Assembly: GCA_963781675.1 (NCBI GenBank)
Contig: CAWAGF010000002.1
Location: 1-64,000 of the forward strand
Source of the DNA: SCTD01 sp963781675
GTDB lineage: Bacteria; Actinomycetota; Actinomycetes; Mycobacteriales; SCTD01
Length of the DNA stretch: 64,000 nt
Reading direction: 5' to 3'
The position numbers and the translations under genes were made by a program. Shown here in pieces: positions 1-8,491 of the stretch. Under the pieces are notes generated by a model that worked only from the letters and a program-made list of their open reading frames with translations, was not told the origin of the DNA and made no database searches. The first letter of the stretch is position 1. Each line of letters starts with the position of its first letter.

Positions 1-1042
<1,042 letters not shown>

Positions 1043-1201
1043 CTCGGAGTACCTCGTCCCTCTCAGCCCGGCAGTGCCGGGGCCTGTCCGTCGACGGTAC
1101 CGCCTGGGGCGGTCAGATCCAGTCCTTCTGCGCCAAGACGTGGAGCCGTCCGGCGCGTCCCGCGCGGGCCCGGCGGACCGGGCCCGCGCAGGGGGTGCGA
1201 C

Positions 1202-1840
1202 CTAGCGGCCGGCGGCGTTCGCCGCGCCGGCGGCGATCTTCCGGGAGGAGACGACCTCGTCGATGATCCCGTACTCGACGGCCTCGCGGGCCGTGAGGAT
1301 CTTGTCGCGCTCGATGTCCTTGCGGATCTGCTCGGCCTCGCGCCCGGTGTGGTGGGCCAGCATGTTCTCGAGCAGGTCGCGCATGCGCAGGATCTCGCGG
1401 GCCTGGATCTCGATGTCGGAGGACTGGCCCTCGCCGCCGCCGGACGGCTGGTGGATGAGCACGCGGGCGTGCTCGAGCGCCAGGCGCTTGCCCTTGGTGC
1501 CGGCGGCGAGGATGACGGCCGCGGCGGAGGCGGCCTGGCCCATGCAGATCGTCTGGATCTCGGGCTTGACGAACTGCATCGTGTCGTAGATCGCCGTCAG
1601 CGCGGTGAACGAGCCACCGGGGCTGTTGATGTACATGTTGATGTCGCGGTCCGGGTCCTCGGACTCGAGGTGCAGCAGCTGCGCCATCACGACGTTGGCG
1701 ACGCCGTCGTCGATCGGCGTGCCCAGGAAGATGATGCGCTCCTTGAGCAGGCGGCTGTAGATGTCGAACGAGCGCTCCCCGCGGGAGGTCTGCTCGATGA
1801 CGATCGGGATCGTGTAGTTCATCGGGTCTGAGAACGACAT
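1202..1840 (-). CDS. clpP2: ATP-dependent Clp protease proteolytic subunit ClpP2
   Basis: Serine peptidase subunit of the mixed ClpP1P2 barrel that partners ClpX. The protein is 212 aa, a normal ClpP length, with YINSPGGS, the nucleophile serine in GQAASAAA, the catalytic histidine in HQPSGG and the aspartate in the KDIERD region. I chose the ATG at 1840 because AGGAGG lies 8 bases upstream; a TTG six bases earlier would sit too close to it. The stop codon of clpP1 lies inside this ribosome-binding site, which suggests translational coupling. Two clpP genes in tandem upstream of clpX are typical of actinobacteria. Confidence 0.96.
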   Translation of the reverse strand: MSFSDPMNYTIPIVIEQTSRGERSFDIYSRLLKERIIFLGTPIDDGVANVVMAQLLHLESEDPDRDINMYINSPGGSFTALTAIYDTMQFVKPEIQTICMGQAASAAAVILAAGTKGKRLALEHARVLIHQPSGGGEGQSSDIEIQAREILRMRDLLENMLAHHTGREAEQIRKDIERDKILTAREAVEYGIIDEVVSSRKIAAGAANAAGR

Positions 1841-1852
1841 GTGCAAGCCCTC

Positions 1853-2527
1853 CTAGGCCCTGGTGCCGGCGCCGGACGGGACCTGCGTGGCCCCGCTGAC
1901 GACGTGGTCGACGAAGCCGTACTGCTTGGCCTCCTCCGCGGAGAACCAGCGGTCGCGGTCGGAGTCCTTCTCGATCTGCTCGATGCTCTGACCGGTGTGG
2001 AAGGCGATGCGCTCGGCCATCGTCTTCTTCACGTACAGCATCTGCTCGGCCTGGATGGCGATGTCGGCCGCGGTGCCGCCGATGCCCCCGGACGGCTGGT
2101 GCATCATGATCCGCGCGTGCGGCGTGGCGTAGCGCTTGCCCTTGGCGCCGGCGCAGAGCAGGAACTGCCCCATCGAGGCGGCCAGGCCCAGGCCCACGGT
2201 CGCCACGTCGTTCGAGACGAACTGCATCGTGTCGTAGATGGCCATGCCGGCCGACACCGAGCCGCCGGGGCTGTTGATGTAGAGGAAGATGTCGCGCTCG
2301 GGGTCCTCGGCGGCGAGCAGCAGCAGCTGGGCGCAGATCGCGTTGGCCATCGGGTCGTCGACCGCGGTGCCCATGAAGATGATCCGCTCCTTCAGGAGCC
2401 GGTTGAAGACCTGGTCGTCCAGGCCCATGCCGGCACCGGACTGGCGGGCCTGGGGCGTGGCGACGCCGTAGCCGCCGGGGACTGCCGACGGGACGACGAG
2501 CCCGGTCGAGGGGTCGATCTGGGTCAC
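1853..2527 (-). CDS. clpP1: ATP-dependent Clp protease proteolytic subunit ClpP1
   Basis: Second ClpP paralogue, cotranscribed with clpP2 and 12 bases from it. It carries YINSPGGSVSAG, the nucleophile serine in GLAASMGQF, the histidine in MMHQPSGG and the aspartate in EKDSDRDRWF. The frame stays open upstream to 2656, but the conserved sequence begins only after a poorly conserved leader. I take the GTG at 2527 (VTQIDPSTG) as the start, giving 224 aa. An ATG within the later sequence (MGLDDQVFNRLL) is another possible start if the leader is processed. Confidence 0.93.
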   Translation of the reverse strand: MTQIDPSTGLVVPSAVPGGYGVATPQARQSGAGMGLDDQVFNRLLKERIIFMGTAVDDPMANAICAQLLLLAAEDPERDIFLYINSPGGSVSAGMAIYDTMQFVSNDVATVGLGLAASMGQFLLCAGAKGKRYATPHARIMMHQPSGGIGGTAADIAIQAEQMLYVKKTMAERIAFHTGQSIEQIEKDSDRDRWFSAEEAKQYGFVDHVVSGATQVPSGAGTRA

Positions 2528-2677
2528 GGTGGGGCCTGCCTCGGATCTCGTGGGCCGGCGCCTGCGATCGGCGGGCGGCCCGTGACGGTGGTGCCTGTCA
2601 GCGACCCTAACGCCGCACGCGGACAGGCAGTCCCCGCCGCGCACGCGTTCCGCCACGGGCGAAAGCGGCGGCGCGCC

Positions 2678-4084
2678 CTACTCCTCGTCGAGGTAGTGGA
2701 CGGTGCCGTCCGCGTGCGTGTGGAACGGCCGGCCGTCCTCGTCCAGCTGGGTGTCGTCGTTCGGCGTCAGGTCGTCGCGCAGGGCGTCGAGGTCGACCGG
2801 GCGACCGGACGCGTCGGTGATCGTCGCGGCCTCCATGACGGTGGCCAGGGCCTTGCCGCGGCGCACCTCGGAGACCAGGCCCTGCAGCTGCCCCGACTGC
2901 ACGACCGACTGGGCGTACTGGTCCGGCGACACACCCGCGCGCTGGGCGCGTCGGACGACCTGGTCGGTGAGCTCGGCGTCCGTGACGCCCAGCTCCTCGG
3001 CGTCGGCGACGGCGTCCAGCACGAGCTGGGCCTTGACGGCGGTGGTGGCGCCCTCGCGCACCTCGTCGGCGAACTCCTCCTCGCCCTTGCCCTCGTTCTC
3101 GAGGTACTGCGCCATCGTCATGCCGGCCTGCGCGAGCTGCTGCGTGGTGCTCTCGGTCCGCCACTCGACCTCGGACGCGACGACCGACTCGGGCAGCGGC
3201 ACGTCGATCGTCGCGAGCAGCGCGTCGAGCACCTTGTCGCGCGCCTCGACGCCCTGCTCCAGCTTCTTCATGCGGTCCAGGCGGCCGCGGACGTCCGCCT
3301 CGAGCTCGGCGTACGAGGCGAAGCCGGTGGTCTCGGCCCAGGTGTCGTCGGCGGCCGGGAGCTCGCGCTCGTTGACGGCGCGGACGGTGACGGCGACCTC
3401 GGCCTGCTGCCCCTCGAAGTCGCCGGCGACCAGCGTGGTCGTGAACGTCGTGGCGTCGCCGGCGCTCCTGCCGGTGATCGCCTCGTCGAGGCCCTCGAGC
3501 AGGTCTCCGGAGCCGACCTCGTAGGACAGGCCCTGCGCGGTGCCGCCGGGCACCTCCTCGCCGTCCACGGTGGCCGCGAGGTCGATCGTCACGAAGTCAC
3601 CGGTGGCCGCGGCGCGCTCGACCGGGCTCAGCTTGGCGAAGCGCTCACGCAGCTCGTCGACCTGCTTGCTGACGTCCTCGTCGGTGACCTCGGCGTCGGC
3701 GACCGTGACGGCCAGGCTGTCGTAGGCCGGCAGCTCGAAGTCGGGGCGGACGTCGACCTCGGCGGTGAAGGTGAGCGAGGTGCCGTCGTCGAGCTTGGTG
3801 ACGTCGACCTCGGGGCGGCCGACCGGCGCGACGCCGGCCTCGCCGACGGCCTCGGAGTAGAGGCGCGGCAGGGCCTCCTGCACGGCCTCCTCGAGCACGA
3901 CGCCGCGCCCGACGCGCTGGTCGAGGATGCGCGGCGGCACCTTGCCGGGACGGAAGCCCTGGACCTTCACCTGCGCGCCGATGGTCTTGTACGCCTTGTC
4001 CAGCTCGGGCTTGAGCTCGTCGAAGGGGACGTCGACCGTGAGGCGGACCCTCGTGGGGCTCAGGGTCTCGACGGCGCTCTGCAC
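2678..4084 (-). CDS. tig: Trigger factor, ribosome-associated chaperone and prolyl isomerase
   Basis: The protein is 468 aa, the usual length for trigger factor. The N-terminal ribosome-binding domain has the signature GFRPGKVPPRIL around residues 43-54. A central FKBP-like domain follows (ATGDFVTIDL, about residue 160), then the long helical C-terminal chaperone domain. The tail is acidic with two histidines (FHTHADGTVHYLDEE), as often seen in actinobacterial trigger factors. It precedes clpP1-clpP2-clpX on the same strand, the conserved bacterial tig-clp order. Confidence 0.96.
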   Translation of the reverse strand: MQSAVETLSPTRVRLTVDVPFDELKPELDKAYKTIGAQVKVQGFRPGKVPPRILDQRVGRGVVLEEAVQEALPRLYSEAVGEAGVAPVGRPEVDVTKLDDGTSLTFTAEVDVRPDFELPAYDSLAVTVADAEVTDEDVSKQVDELRERFAKLSPVERAAATGDFVTIDLAATVDGEEVPGGTAQGLSYEVGSGDLLEGLDEAITGRSAGDATTFTTTLVAGDFEGQQAEVAVTVRAVNERELPAADDTWAETTGFASYAELEADVRGRLDRMKKLEQGVEARDKVLDALLATIDVPLPESVVASEVEWRTESTTQQLAQAGMTMAQYLENEGKGEEEFADEVREGATTAVKAQLVLDAVADAEELGVTDAELTDQVVRRAQRAGVSPDQYAQSVVQSGQLQGLVSEVRRGKALATVMEAATITDASGRPVDLDALRDDLTPNDDTQLDEDGRPFHTHADGTVHYLDEE

Positions 4085-4137
4085 AGGGGGGTCCTCTCGG
4101 GTGGGGCACGACGGAGCGCGCCTGTCACGAAGGACGG

Positions 4138-4210
4138 TCGGGGCGGGGAGACTCGAACTCCCGATCTCCTGCTCCCAAAGCAGGCGCGCTAGCCACTACG
4201 CTACGCCCCG
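4138..4210 (-). tRNA. tRNA-Pro (anticodon UGG)
   Basis: The minus strand folds into a cloverleaf. The 7-bp acceptor stem pairs CGGGGCG (from 4210) with CGCCCCG (4139-4145). The anticodon stem is CCTGC/GCAGG with loop TTTGGGA (anticodon TGG), and the T-loop region reads GTTCGAGTC. CCA is not encoded. It diverges from the adjacent tRNA-Gly gene. Confidence 0.95.
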
Positions 4211-4244
4211 CGGAACTCGGGCCCGCAGGAAGGCCCCACCCGTT

Positions 4245-4315
4245 GCGGGCGTAGCTCAATGGTAGAGCCCCAGTCTTCCAAACTGGCTACGCGGGTTCGA
4301 TTCCCGTCGCCCGCT
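4245..4315 (+). tRNA. tRNA-Gly (anticodon UCC), integration target of the island
   Basis: The acceptor stem GCGGGCG pairs with CGCCCGC (4308-4314). The D-arm is GCTC/GAGC, the anticodon loop is CTTCCAA (anticodon TCC) and the T-loop region is GTTCGATTC; discriminator T at 4315. Bases from 4275 onward (anticodon loop to 3' end plus one base) recur exactly at 29670-29711. The gene is therefore the attachment site of the adjacent island and was kept intact by the incoming 3' half. Confidence 0.96.
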
Positions 4316-4316
4316 C
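4275..4316 (+). repeat. attL: 42-bp tRNA-Gly 3'-half direct repeat
   Basis: Identical over 42 bases to 29670-29711, beginning CTTCCAAACTGGCTACGCGG and ending with the acceptor end plus one C. The base before and the base after each copy differ, so the limits are sharp. It spans the anticodon loop and T-arm, a usual tyrosine-integrase crossover region in tRNA genes. Confidence 0.93.
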
Positions 4317-4387
4317 TCAGAGAAGCCGCAGGTCAGCGAAGGTGCGGCTCAAGATCTGCTGATCACCAGCTGGCTAAACGATCTCCG

Positions 4388-4424
4388 CGTGCCCGCTACG
4401 TGCCCGTAGCGCGCGGACGTGCCC
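4388..4424 (+). repeat. Left candidate integrase arm-type sites
   Basis: Contains CGTGCCCGCTACGTGCCCG (4388-4406), two direct CGTGCCCG units 11 bases apart, and a third CGTGCCCG ending near 4424. The same 19-mer occurs near the right end at 29544-29562. Paired short repeats just inside both ends are what arm-type integrase binding sites look like. The left copy also overlaps the 3' end of the integrase remnant. The role is inferred. Confidence 0.55.
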
Positions 4425-4815
4425 GTCCTTGCGCACGCAGCGATGGACTGGCGTGCCCGGTCGATCCAGTCGCCGGCTCCCCCGCTGCCAGGCGCGAGAG
4501 CGCCGCTGCGATGGCGGCGTCCCGGTCGGCGGAAGCGTGCTGGTAGATCAGGGCGGCGCGCATCGAGGCATGCCCCATCCGGGCCATCAGTTCCTTGGTG
4601 CTTGCGCCGGTGGCGGCGGCCAGGGTGTTGCCGGTGTGGCGCAGGTCGTGGAAGCGGAACGCCGGCAGCCCCACCCGCTCTCGCGCCCTGACCCAGGTGC
4701 TGCGGAAGCCCCCGCGCGTCAGTGGCCCGCCCAGTGCGTTGGTGAAGACCAGCGAGCGCTCGACGTCAGGATCGGGGTAGGCGGTGATGTGCTCTTGCAG
4801 CCGGTCTGCGGCGCG
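4396..4815 (-). pseudogene. Tyrosine recombinase/integrase, C-terminal fragment only
   Basis: About 139 aa remain, covering the C-terminal catalytic half of a phage-type tyrosine integrase: LVFTNALGGPL, the HDLRHT box (catalytic H and R), MGHAS (second histidine) and the tyrosine in ALIYQHAS. The arm-binding and core-binding domains, some 250 aa in usual family members, are missing. The 5' side joins out of frame to the front part of an sqr gene at 4804-4815. Its place immediately inside attL is where an island integrase belongs. With no other integrase in the window, the island is probably not self-mobile now. Confidence 0.88.
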
Positions 4816-5321
4816 CCGGCGCACTTGATGGGGCCGCTCGGCATGCCGAACACGGCAGTTCCCTTGCGAAGGCCGCGGACGAAGTCCCAAGTTCGGGGCG
4901 CGGTCTCGGGCAGGTAGTTGCTGGAGACGCCGTCCTTGCCGAGCGTGTCCGCCAGTCCCGGGACCTTGTGCCAGTCGAGCTGGATGCCGGGGCAGACGAC
5001 CAGGAAGTCGTAGGTGACGGTGCTGCCGTCGGCCAATGCGACCGTCTTGGTGTCGGGGTCGATGTCGGCGGCGGCCTGCTGGATCCAGGTGACGCCCTTG
5101 GGCATGACGTCCGCCTGACGCCGCCGGCTCTTCTCGACGGTGGAACAGCCACCGCCCGCGAGCGTCCACAGCGGCTGGTAGTAGTGGTCCTGAGCCGGGT
5201 CCACGACGGCGACGTCGCTCTCGCCGGCACGGCGCAGCCGGGCTGCGACCGTGATGCCAGCGCTGCCGCCGCCCACCACGACGATCTTGTGGTGGGTTTT
5301 CGTGCTCAGTCCCTGAGGCAT
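4806..5321 (-). pseudogene. sqr: Sulfide:quinone oxidoreductase-like flavoprotein, N-terminal fragment
   Basis: The fragment (172 aa) has an FAD-binding Rossmann motif KIVVVGGGSAGITVAARL, then DHYYQPLWTL, and ends just after GPIKCAGAPQ, the SQR signature around a conserved cysteine. Intact type II SQRs are about 400 aa, so the C-terminal half is gone; the sequence passes directly into the integrase remnant through a GC-rich GCGCGCCG stretch. The ATG at 5321 has GGAG 6-7 bases upstream; an in-frame start at 5366 is less likely. Two operator-like elements lie upstream. When intact it would have oxidised sulfide at the membrane to sulfane sulfur, feeding the CstB-like enzyme nearby. Confidence 0.85.
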
Positions 5322-5341
5322 GTTGCGCTCCGCTTCGCAAT

Positions 5342-5353
5342 TGTCCGTACATT
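5342..5353 (+). promoter_or_regulatory. Candidate GntR operator 1 (sqr promoter)
   Basis: TGTCCGTACATT, about 20 bases upstream of the sqr start codon. It is identical to elements at 8474-8485 and 10948-10959. The core TGT-CCGT-ACA is near-palindromic, as expected for a dimeric GntR-family repressor. Confidence 0.6.
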
Positions 5354-5410
5354 CTGACTCGGGCAAAGCGTAGTGCCGCAGGTCACATTGTCAACCGCAG
5401 CGCCCCCGGC

Positions 5411-5422
5411 TGTCCGGACATT
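5411..5422 (+). promoter_or_regulatory. Candidate GntR operator 2 (variant)
   Basis: TGTCCGGACATT: one base different from operator 1 and a perfect TGTCC/GGACA palindrome, 69 bases further upstream of sqr. It lies between sqr (minus strand) and the DUF2243 gene (plus strand) and so could serve both. Confidence 0.5.
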
Positions 5423-5483
5423 TAAGGGTCAGCGGCTGGCGCCATGGGCAGCAAGTGGCCAACGACAGACGTCGGCAGGAACG

Positions 5484-5985
5484 ATGACGACCGCGCGTGC
5501 GACCACGACGACCCGGGTCGGCAAGCTCAACCACGTCGAACACGCCCCAGCCGGCCAGCGCCACTCACAGCTGGAAGCGCCACGTCGGGGCGCGGCGGCC
5601 CTGGCTCCATGACGCGAGTGGGACTACGACCCCCGCGACGACGAGCAGTCATGTGGCGCCGTGGAACAGGCCGTCCGCAATCGTGTTCGCCTCCAGCCCC
5701 GGGACCGTCGTGACGGGATTGCTGCCGGTGCCGGAGAGCACGTGATGCCATCGCAGGACCTGGTGCAGCACGATTCCGTCGATGAAGCCGCCGAACCCCA
5801 GCCCCATCAGCAGGCCGGCAGCGCACGAGGGGGTCATCAACCACCAGATTCTCGGCGTCGATCACGTCCGGGACGACCTCGGCGCCCCGCTGTTGTGGGA
5901 CCTCGGTTTCCTGGCGTTCGGGGCCGCGCTGATCGTCGTCGGCGGGCTGCTGCACCGGGCCGGCGACAGGGAGAACGCGGGCTGA
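5484..5985 (+). pseudogene. DUF2243 membrane protein gene disrupted by an internal inversion
   Basis: The plus-strand start (ATG 5484, AGGA upstream, MTTARATTTTRVGK) and the C-terminal third (EGVINHQILGVDHVRDD, WDLGFLAFG, to 5985) face one way. The middle (GLLMGLGFGGFIDGIVLHQ, GLEANTIADGLFH, ALAGWGVFDVVE) lies on the opposite strand between about 5526 and 5829. Re-inverting 5526-5829 rebuilds a normal DUF2243 order of about 167 aa, joining VVE to GVINHQ. The inverted segment also carries an apparent +1 base and two in-frame TGA codons, one replacing a conserved tryptophan after LFHGAT. DUF2243 proteins are small multi-pass membrane proteins of unknown function. The gene cannot make its full product in this orientation. 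Confidence 0.8.
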
Positions 5986-5999
5986 GGTCCGCAGGAGCG

Positions 6000-6020
6000 G
6001 GCGGGCACCTGGCGCCCGCC
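6000..6020. terminator. Hairpin between convergent genes
   Basis: GGCGGGC (6000-6006) pairs with GCCCGCC (6014-6020) around a 7-base loop. It lies between the DUF2243 3' end (plus) and the 39-aa gene (minus), so it may terminate both. There is no T-tract. Confidence 0.5.
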
Positions 6021-6027
6021 GGGTGGG

Positions 6028-6147
6028 CTAGTAAGGGATGCGTTCGTGGTGCGCGGCGCGCATGGCGTGCCAGCACTCGCGGAGCACGGCGGTCAGGCGG
6101 GCCCGCCAGGGGGCGTGCAGGTCGAGGTCGTGCGGCACAGCGGTCAC
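6028..6147 (-). CDS. Small protein of 39 aa, unknown function
   Basis: GTG start at 6147 preceded by AGGAA at a suitable distance, and TAG stop at 6028-6030. The sequence begins VTAVPHDLDLHAPWRARL and ends ECWHAMRAAHHERIPY: histidine- and arginine-rich with one cysteine. Codon use is GC3-rich as in real genes here. It follows another short gene (6206-6298) on the same strand, downstream of the rhodanese genes. I do not recognise the family. It may be a small cytosolic accessory protein of the sulfur cluster, but that is only context. Confidence 0.45.
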   Translation of the reverse strand: MTAVPHDLDLHAPWRARLTAVLRECWHAMRAAHHERIPY

Positions 6148-6205
6148 GGGACGGTTCCTGTTCGCGGGTCGGGGACTGCGGGCGGCTGAGCGGCGGAGGC
6201 CGGGC

Positions 6206-6298
6206 TCAGCTGCGACAGAGGCAGTCGTCGACGGTCGCGAGGGTGTTCGCCAGCAGGCAGCGGCAGATCTGCGCGCTGCGGCCGACGGTCATGCGCAT
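6206..6298 (-). CDS. Cysteine-rich 30-aa peptide, unknown
   Basis: ATG at 6298, or 6292 as the alternative. Two CxC pairs sit at C12/C14 and C26/C28 (AQICRCLL and DDCLCRS). No clear ribosome-binding site precedes it. Cysteine-pair spacing like this could bind a metal or persulfide, but the reading frame is short and could be chance. It lies between the rhodanese-DUF2892 gene and the 39-aa gene on the same strand. Confidence 0.3.
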   Translation of the reverse strand: MRMTVGRSAQICRCLLANTLATVDDCLCRS

Positions 6299-6420
6299 AG
6301 TGTGGCACGCCGCGCCCGGGGCCGGCGCCGATCCGGGTGTCCAGCTCGCTGCCTCGTGGCCGGACGCGACCGCGGTCCGGCTGGCGGCGGTAGCCGCTCC
6401 AACCCGCCGCTGCAGATCCC

Positions 6421-6987
6421 TCAGCGGCGGCCGGTGAGCTGCTCGACCACGGCGGCGGTGTGTGCTGCCGGGGTCCTGTTGTGCGGGAGCTTGAGCAGGA
6501 CCTTGCCCATCGCGCAGGTGTTGCTGGCGGCGGCGAACGTGAGTCCGGCGCCGACGGCGCCGGACAGGAAGCGGGCCTTCGGGAAGCGAAGGCTCGCAAG
6601 GACGCCGCCCAGGACCAGGCTGCCGGCGACGAGGCGAACCTGACGCTCCAGCTCCCACGTGCCCTGCCCCTGCCGGACGGGGTGCCCGGCGGCCTGCCAG
6701 GCGGCGATTCCGCCGTCGAGGACGAGCAGGTCGCGGGCGCCGTTCCGGACGAGCAGGTCAGCAGCCTGCTGCGCCCGCTGTCCGCTGCGGCAGACGAGCG
6801 CGAGGGGACCGTTGAGCCCGCGGGCGAGCCGAGCGCTGTGCTCGGGGAGCTGGTCCAGCGGCAGGTGCGCGCTGTCGCCGATGGAGGCGGACGCGTACTC
6901 GCCGGGAGAGCGGACGTCGAGGACGCTGACGTCGCCGCTGGCGAGCCGAGCGGACAGGTCGTGCGGCGAGACGAGTGTGGAGGTCAC
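6421..6987 (-). CDS. Rhodanese fused to DUF2892 membrane segment (YgaP-like)
   Basis: A 188-aa sulfurtransferase. The N-terminal rhodanese domain (about residues 8-105) has the active-site loop LVCRSGQRAQQ, whose cysteine carries the persulfide. The C-terminal DUF2892 part (RLVAGSLVLGGVLASL, FLSGAVGAGLTFAAASNTCAMG) has two membrane helices, as in the inner-membrane protein YgaP. The GTG at 6987 has AAGGAAG upstream; the longer open frame further upstream is the antisense of cstB. It follows cstB by 85 bases on the same strand, so the two probably form one operon handling sulfane sulfur at the membrane. Confidence 0.9.
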   Translation of the reverse strand: MTSTLVSPHDLSARLASGDVSVLDVRSPGEYASASIGDSAHLPLDQLPEHSARLARGLNGPLALVCRSGQRAQQAADLLVRNGARDLLVLDGGIAAWQAAGHPVRQGQGTWELERQVRLVAGSLVLGGVLASLRFPKARFLSGAVGAGLTFAAASNTCAMGKVLLKLPHNRTPAAHTAAVVEQLTGRR

Positions 6988-7072
6988 AGGGGCTTCCTTG
7001 TCAGGGTCAGGGTCAGGCAGGTCGGGAGGGGCGCAGGGTCGACGGGGCCGGTGGTCAGCCAGGCTTCGAGCG

Positions 7073-8422
7073 TCAGCCCTGCACGCGCAGTCCGGATTTC
7101 GAGGCGTTGTCGTACTCGTCGTCGATGTGCACGACCGGGTGCCCGGCGCGATCGAGGATGCTCGCGGCGATGCTGGCACGGAACCCGCTCGCGCAGTGGA
7201 CCCAGACCTTGCCCTTCGGGACCTCGTGCATCCGCTCGACGAGGGCGTGCAGCGGGATGTGCTTCGAGCCTTCGATCTTACCGCTCCTGACCTCGTCCTC
7301 GCGGCGGACGTCGAGCACCTGCGCCCCGGGGGCCGCGGCCAGCTCGGCGAACGTCGCTCGCTCGTAGGACCGGACCGGGGTGTCCGCCGACAGGCCGTCG
7401 AGCTCGCCGACGGCCTGCCCGGCGAGGTGGTCGATCCCGATCCGGACGAGCTGGCGCTGCGCCTCGCGGATGTCCTCGGGGTCATCAGCGATAAGCGTGA
7501 TCGGCGCGCCCCACGGGATGACCCAGCCGGCGTAGGTGGAGAACTGCGTGCCCATGGCGATGCTGACCGTCCCGGCCAGGTGCCGGCCCGCGTACGCGGC
7601 CCGGTCCCGTAGGTCGACGACCCACTCGCCGGTGTGCAGCCGGGACGCGAGCTCGTCAGGGTCCATGCCGCGCACCGGCGTCAGGTCGGGCACGTCCGGG
7701 CCCTGCGCGTTCAGCGCGCCCATGTGGGCGTAGTACGCCGGGTAGCCGGTCAGGCCGGCGACGAGGCGGTCGACGAACGCCTGCTCGTCGTCCTCGGTCA
7801 GGGCGTCGTTCCGGGTCTTCTCCAGGCCGATGGTGCTCTCGGTGCCGCCGCTGGCGCCGCCGGAGGAGCAGAACGACCCGAAGCCGTGCGTCGGGTACAG
7901 CGCCGCCTCGTCGGGCAGCGCGTCAGCGAGCCGGCGAGCCGAGTACCACTGCTTGCGGGTCAGCTCGTCCGTGCGGTCAGTGCCGAGAAGGTCGGTACGC
8001 CCAACGCTGCCGTACAGCAGCGAGCCACCGCTGAACACGGCCGGCGGGTCGCCGCCGTCGTCGGTGATGACGTAGCTCAAGTGCGTGTCGGTGTGCCCCG
8101 GTGTCTCGATGACCTTGACCCTCATCGCTCCGGCGGACAGGACGTCGCCGTCGTGGACCGCGCAGCGCTCGAAGGCCACGTCGTCGCGCCCGGACATCAC
8201 GTAGGTCGCGCCGCTTCGCCGCGCGAGGGCGTGCCCGCCGGTCACGTAGTCGTTGTGGACGTGCGACTCCAGGACGAGGGAGATCGGGACGCCGAGCTCG
8301 GCGATCAGCTTCTCCACCCGGTCGATGTCGCGCTGCGGGTCGATCACGACGGCGCAGGTGCCGTCGCTGACGACGTAGCTGCGGTCGCCGAGGTCCGGGG
8401 TCTCGATCACGTCGACGCGCAC
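7073..8422 (-). CDS. cstB: CstB-like persulfide dioxygenase/rhodanese fusion
   Basis: 449 aa with three domains: an N-terminal metallo-beta-lactamase-fold persulfide dioxygenase, a middle rhodanese-like domain without a catalytic cysteine, and a C-terminal active rhodanese. Iron-ligand motifs are SHVHNDYVTGG (H54, H56, D58), ETPGHTDTHL and YPTHGFGSF. The active cysteine is about C410 in VHCASGFRAS. Length and layout match Staphylococcus aureus CstB (about 444 aa), which converts persulfides to thiosulfate. The GTG at 8422 has AGGAG upstream. It is divergent from a GntR regulator across a short region containing the shared operator. Alternative naming: Blh/PDO-type MBL hydrolase. Confidence 0.92.
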   Translation of the reverse strand: MRVDVIETPDLGDRSYVVSDGTCAVVIDPQRDIDRVEKLIAELGVPISLVLESHVHNDYVTGGHALARRSGATYVMSGRDDVAFERCAVHDGDVLSAGAMRVKVIETPGHTDTHLSYVITDDGGDPPAVFSGGSLLYGSVGRTDLLGTDRTDELTRKQWYSARRLADALPDEAALYPTHGFGSFCSSGGASGGTESTIGLEKTRNDALTEDDEQAFVDRLVAGLTGYPAYYAHMGALNAQGPDVPDLTPVRGMDPDELASRLHTGEWVVDLRDRAAYAGRHLAGTVSIAMGTQFSTYAGWVIPWGAPITLIADDPEDIREAQRQLVRIGIDHLAGQAVGELDGLSADTPVRSYERATFAELAAAPGAQVLDVRREDEVRSGKIEGSKHIPLHALVERMHEVPKGKVWVHCASGFRASIAASILDRAGHPVVHIDDEYDNASKSGLRVQG

Positions 8423-8473
8423 ACTGGCTCCTGATGGTCGTTCGGCACGGGCACGGTTGTCCGACCGGCTGAT

Positions 8474-8485
8474 TGTCCGTACATT
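8474..8485 (+). promoter_or_regulatory. Candidate GntR operator 3 in the cstB/gntR divergent promoter
   Basis: TGTCCGTACATT, identical to 5342-5353 and 10948-10959. Its TACATT end reads as a -10 hexamer whose start point would fall on or next to the GTG at 8492, implying a leaderless gntR mRNA. A repressor here would block both gntR and cstB. Confidence 0.65.
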
Positions 8486-8491
8486 ATGGGA

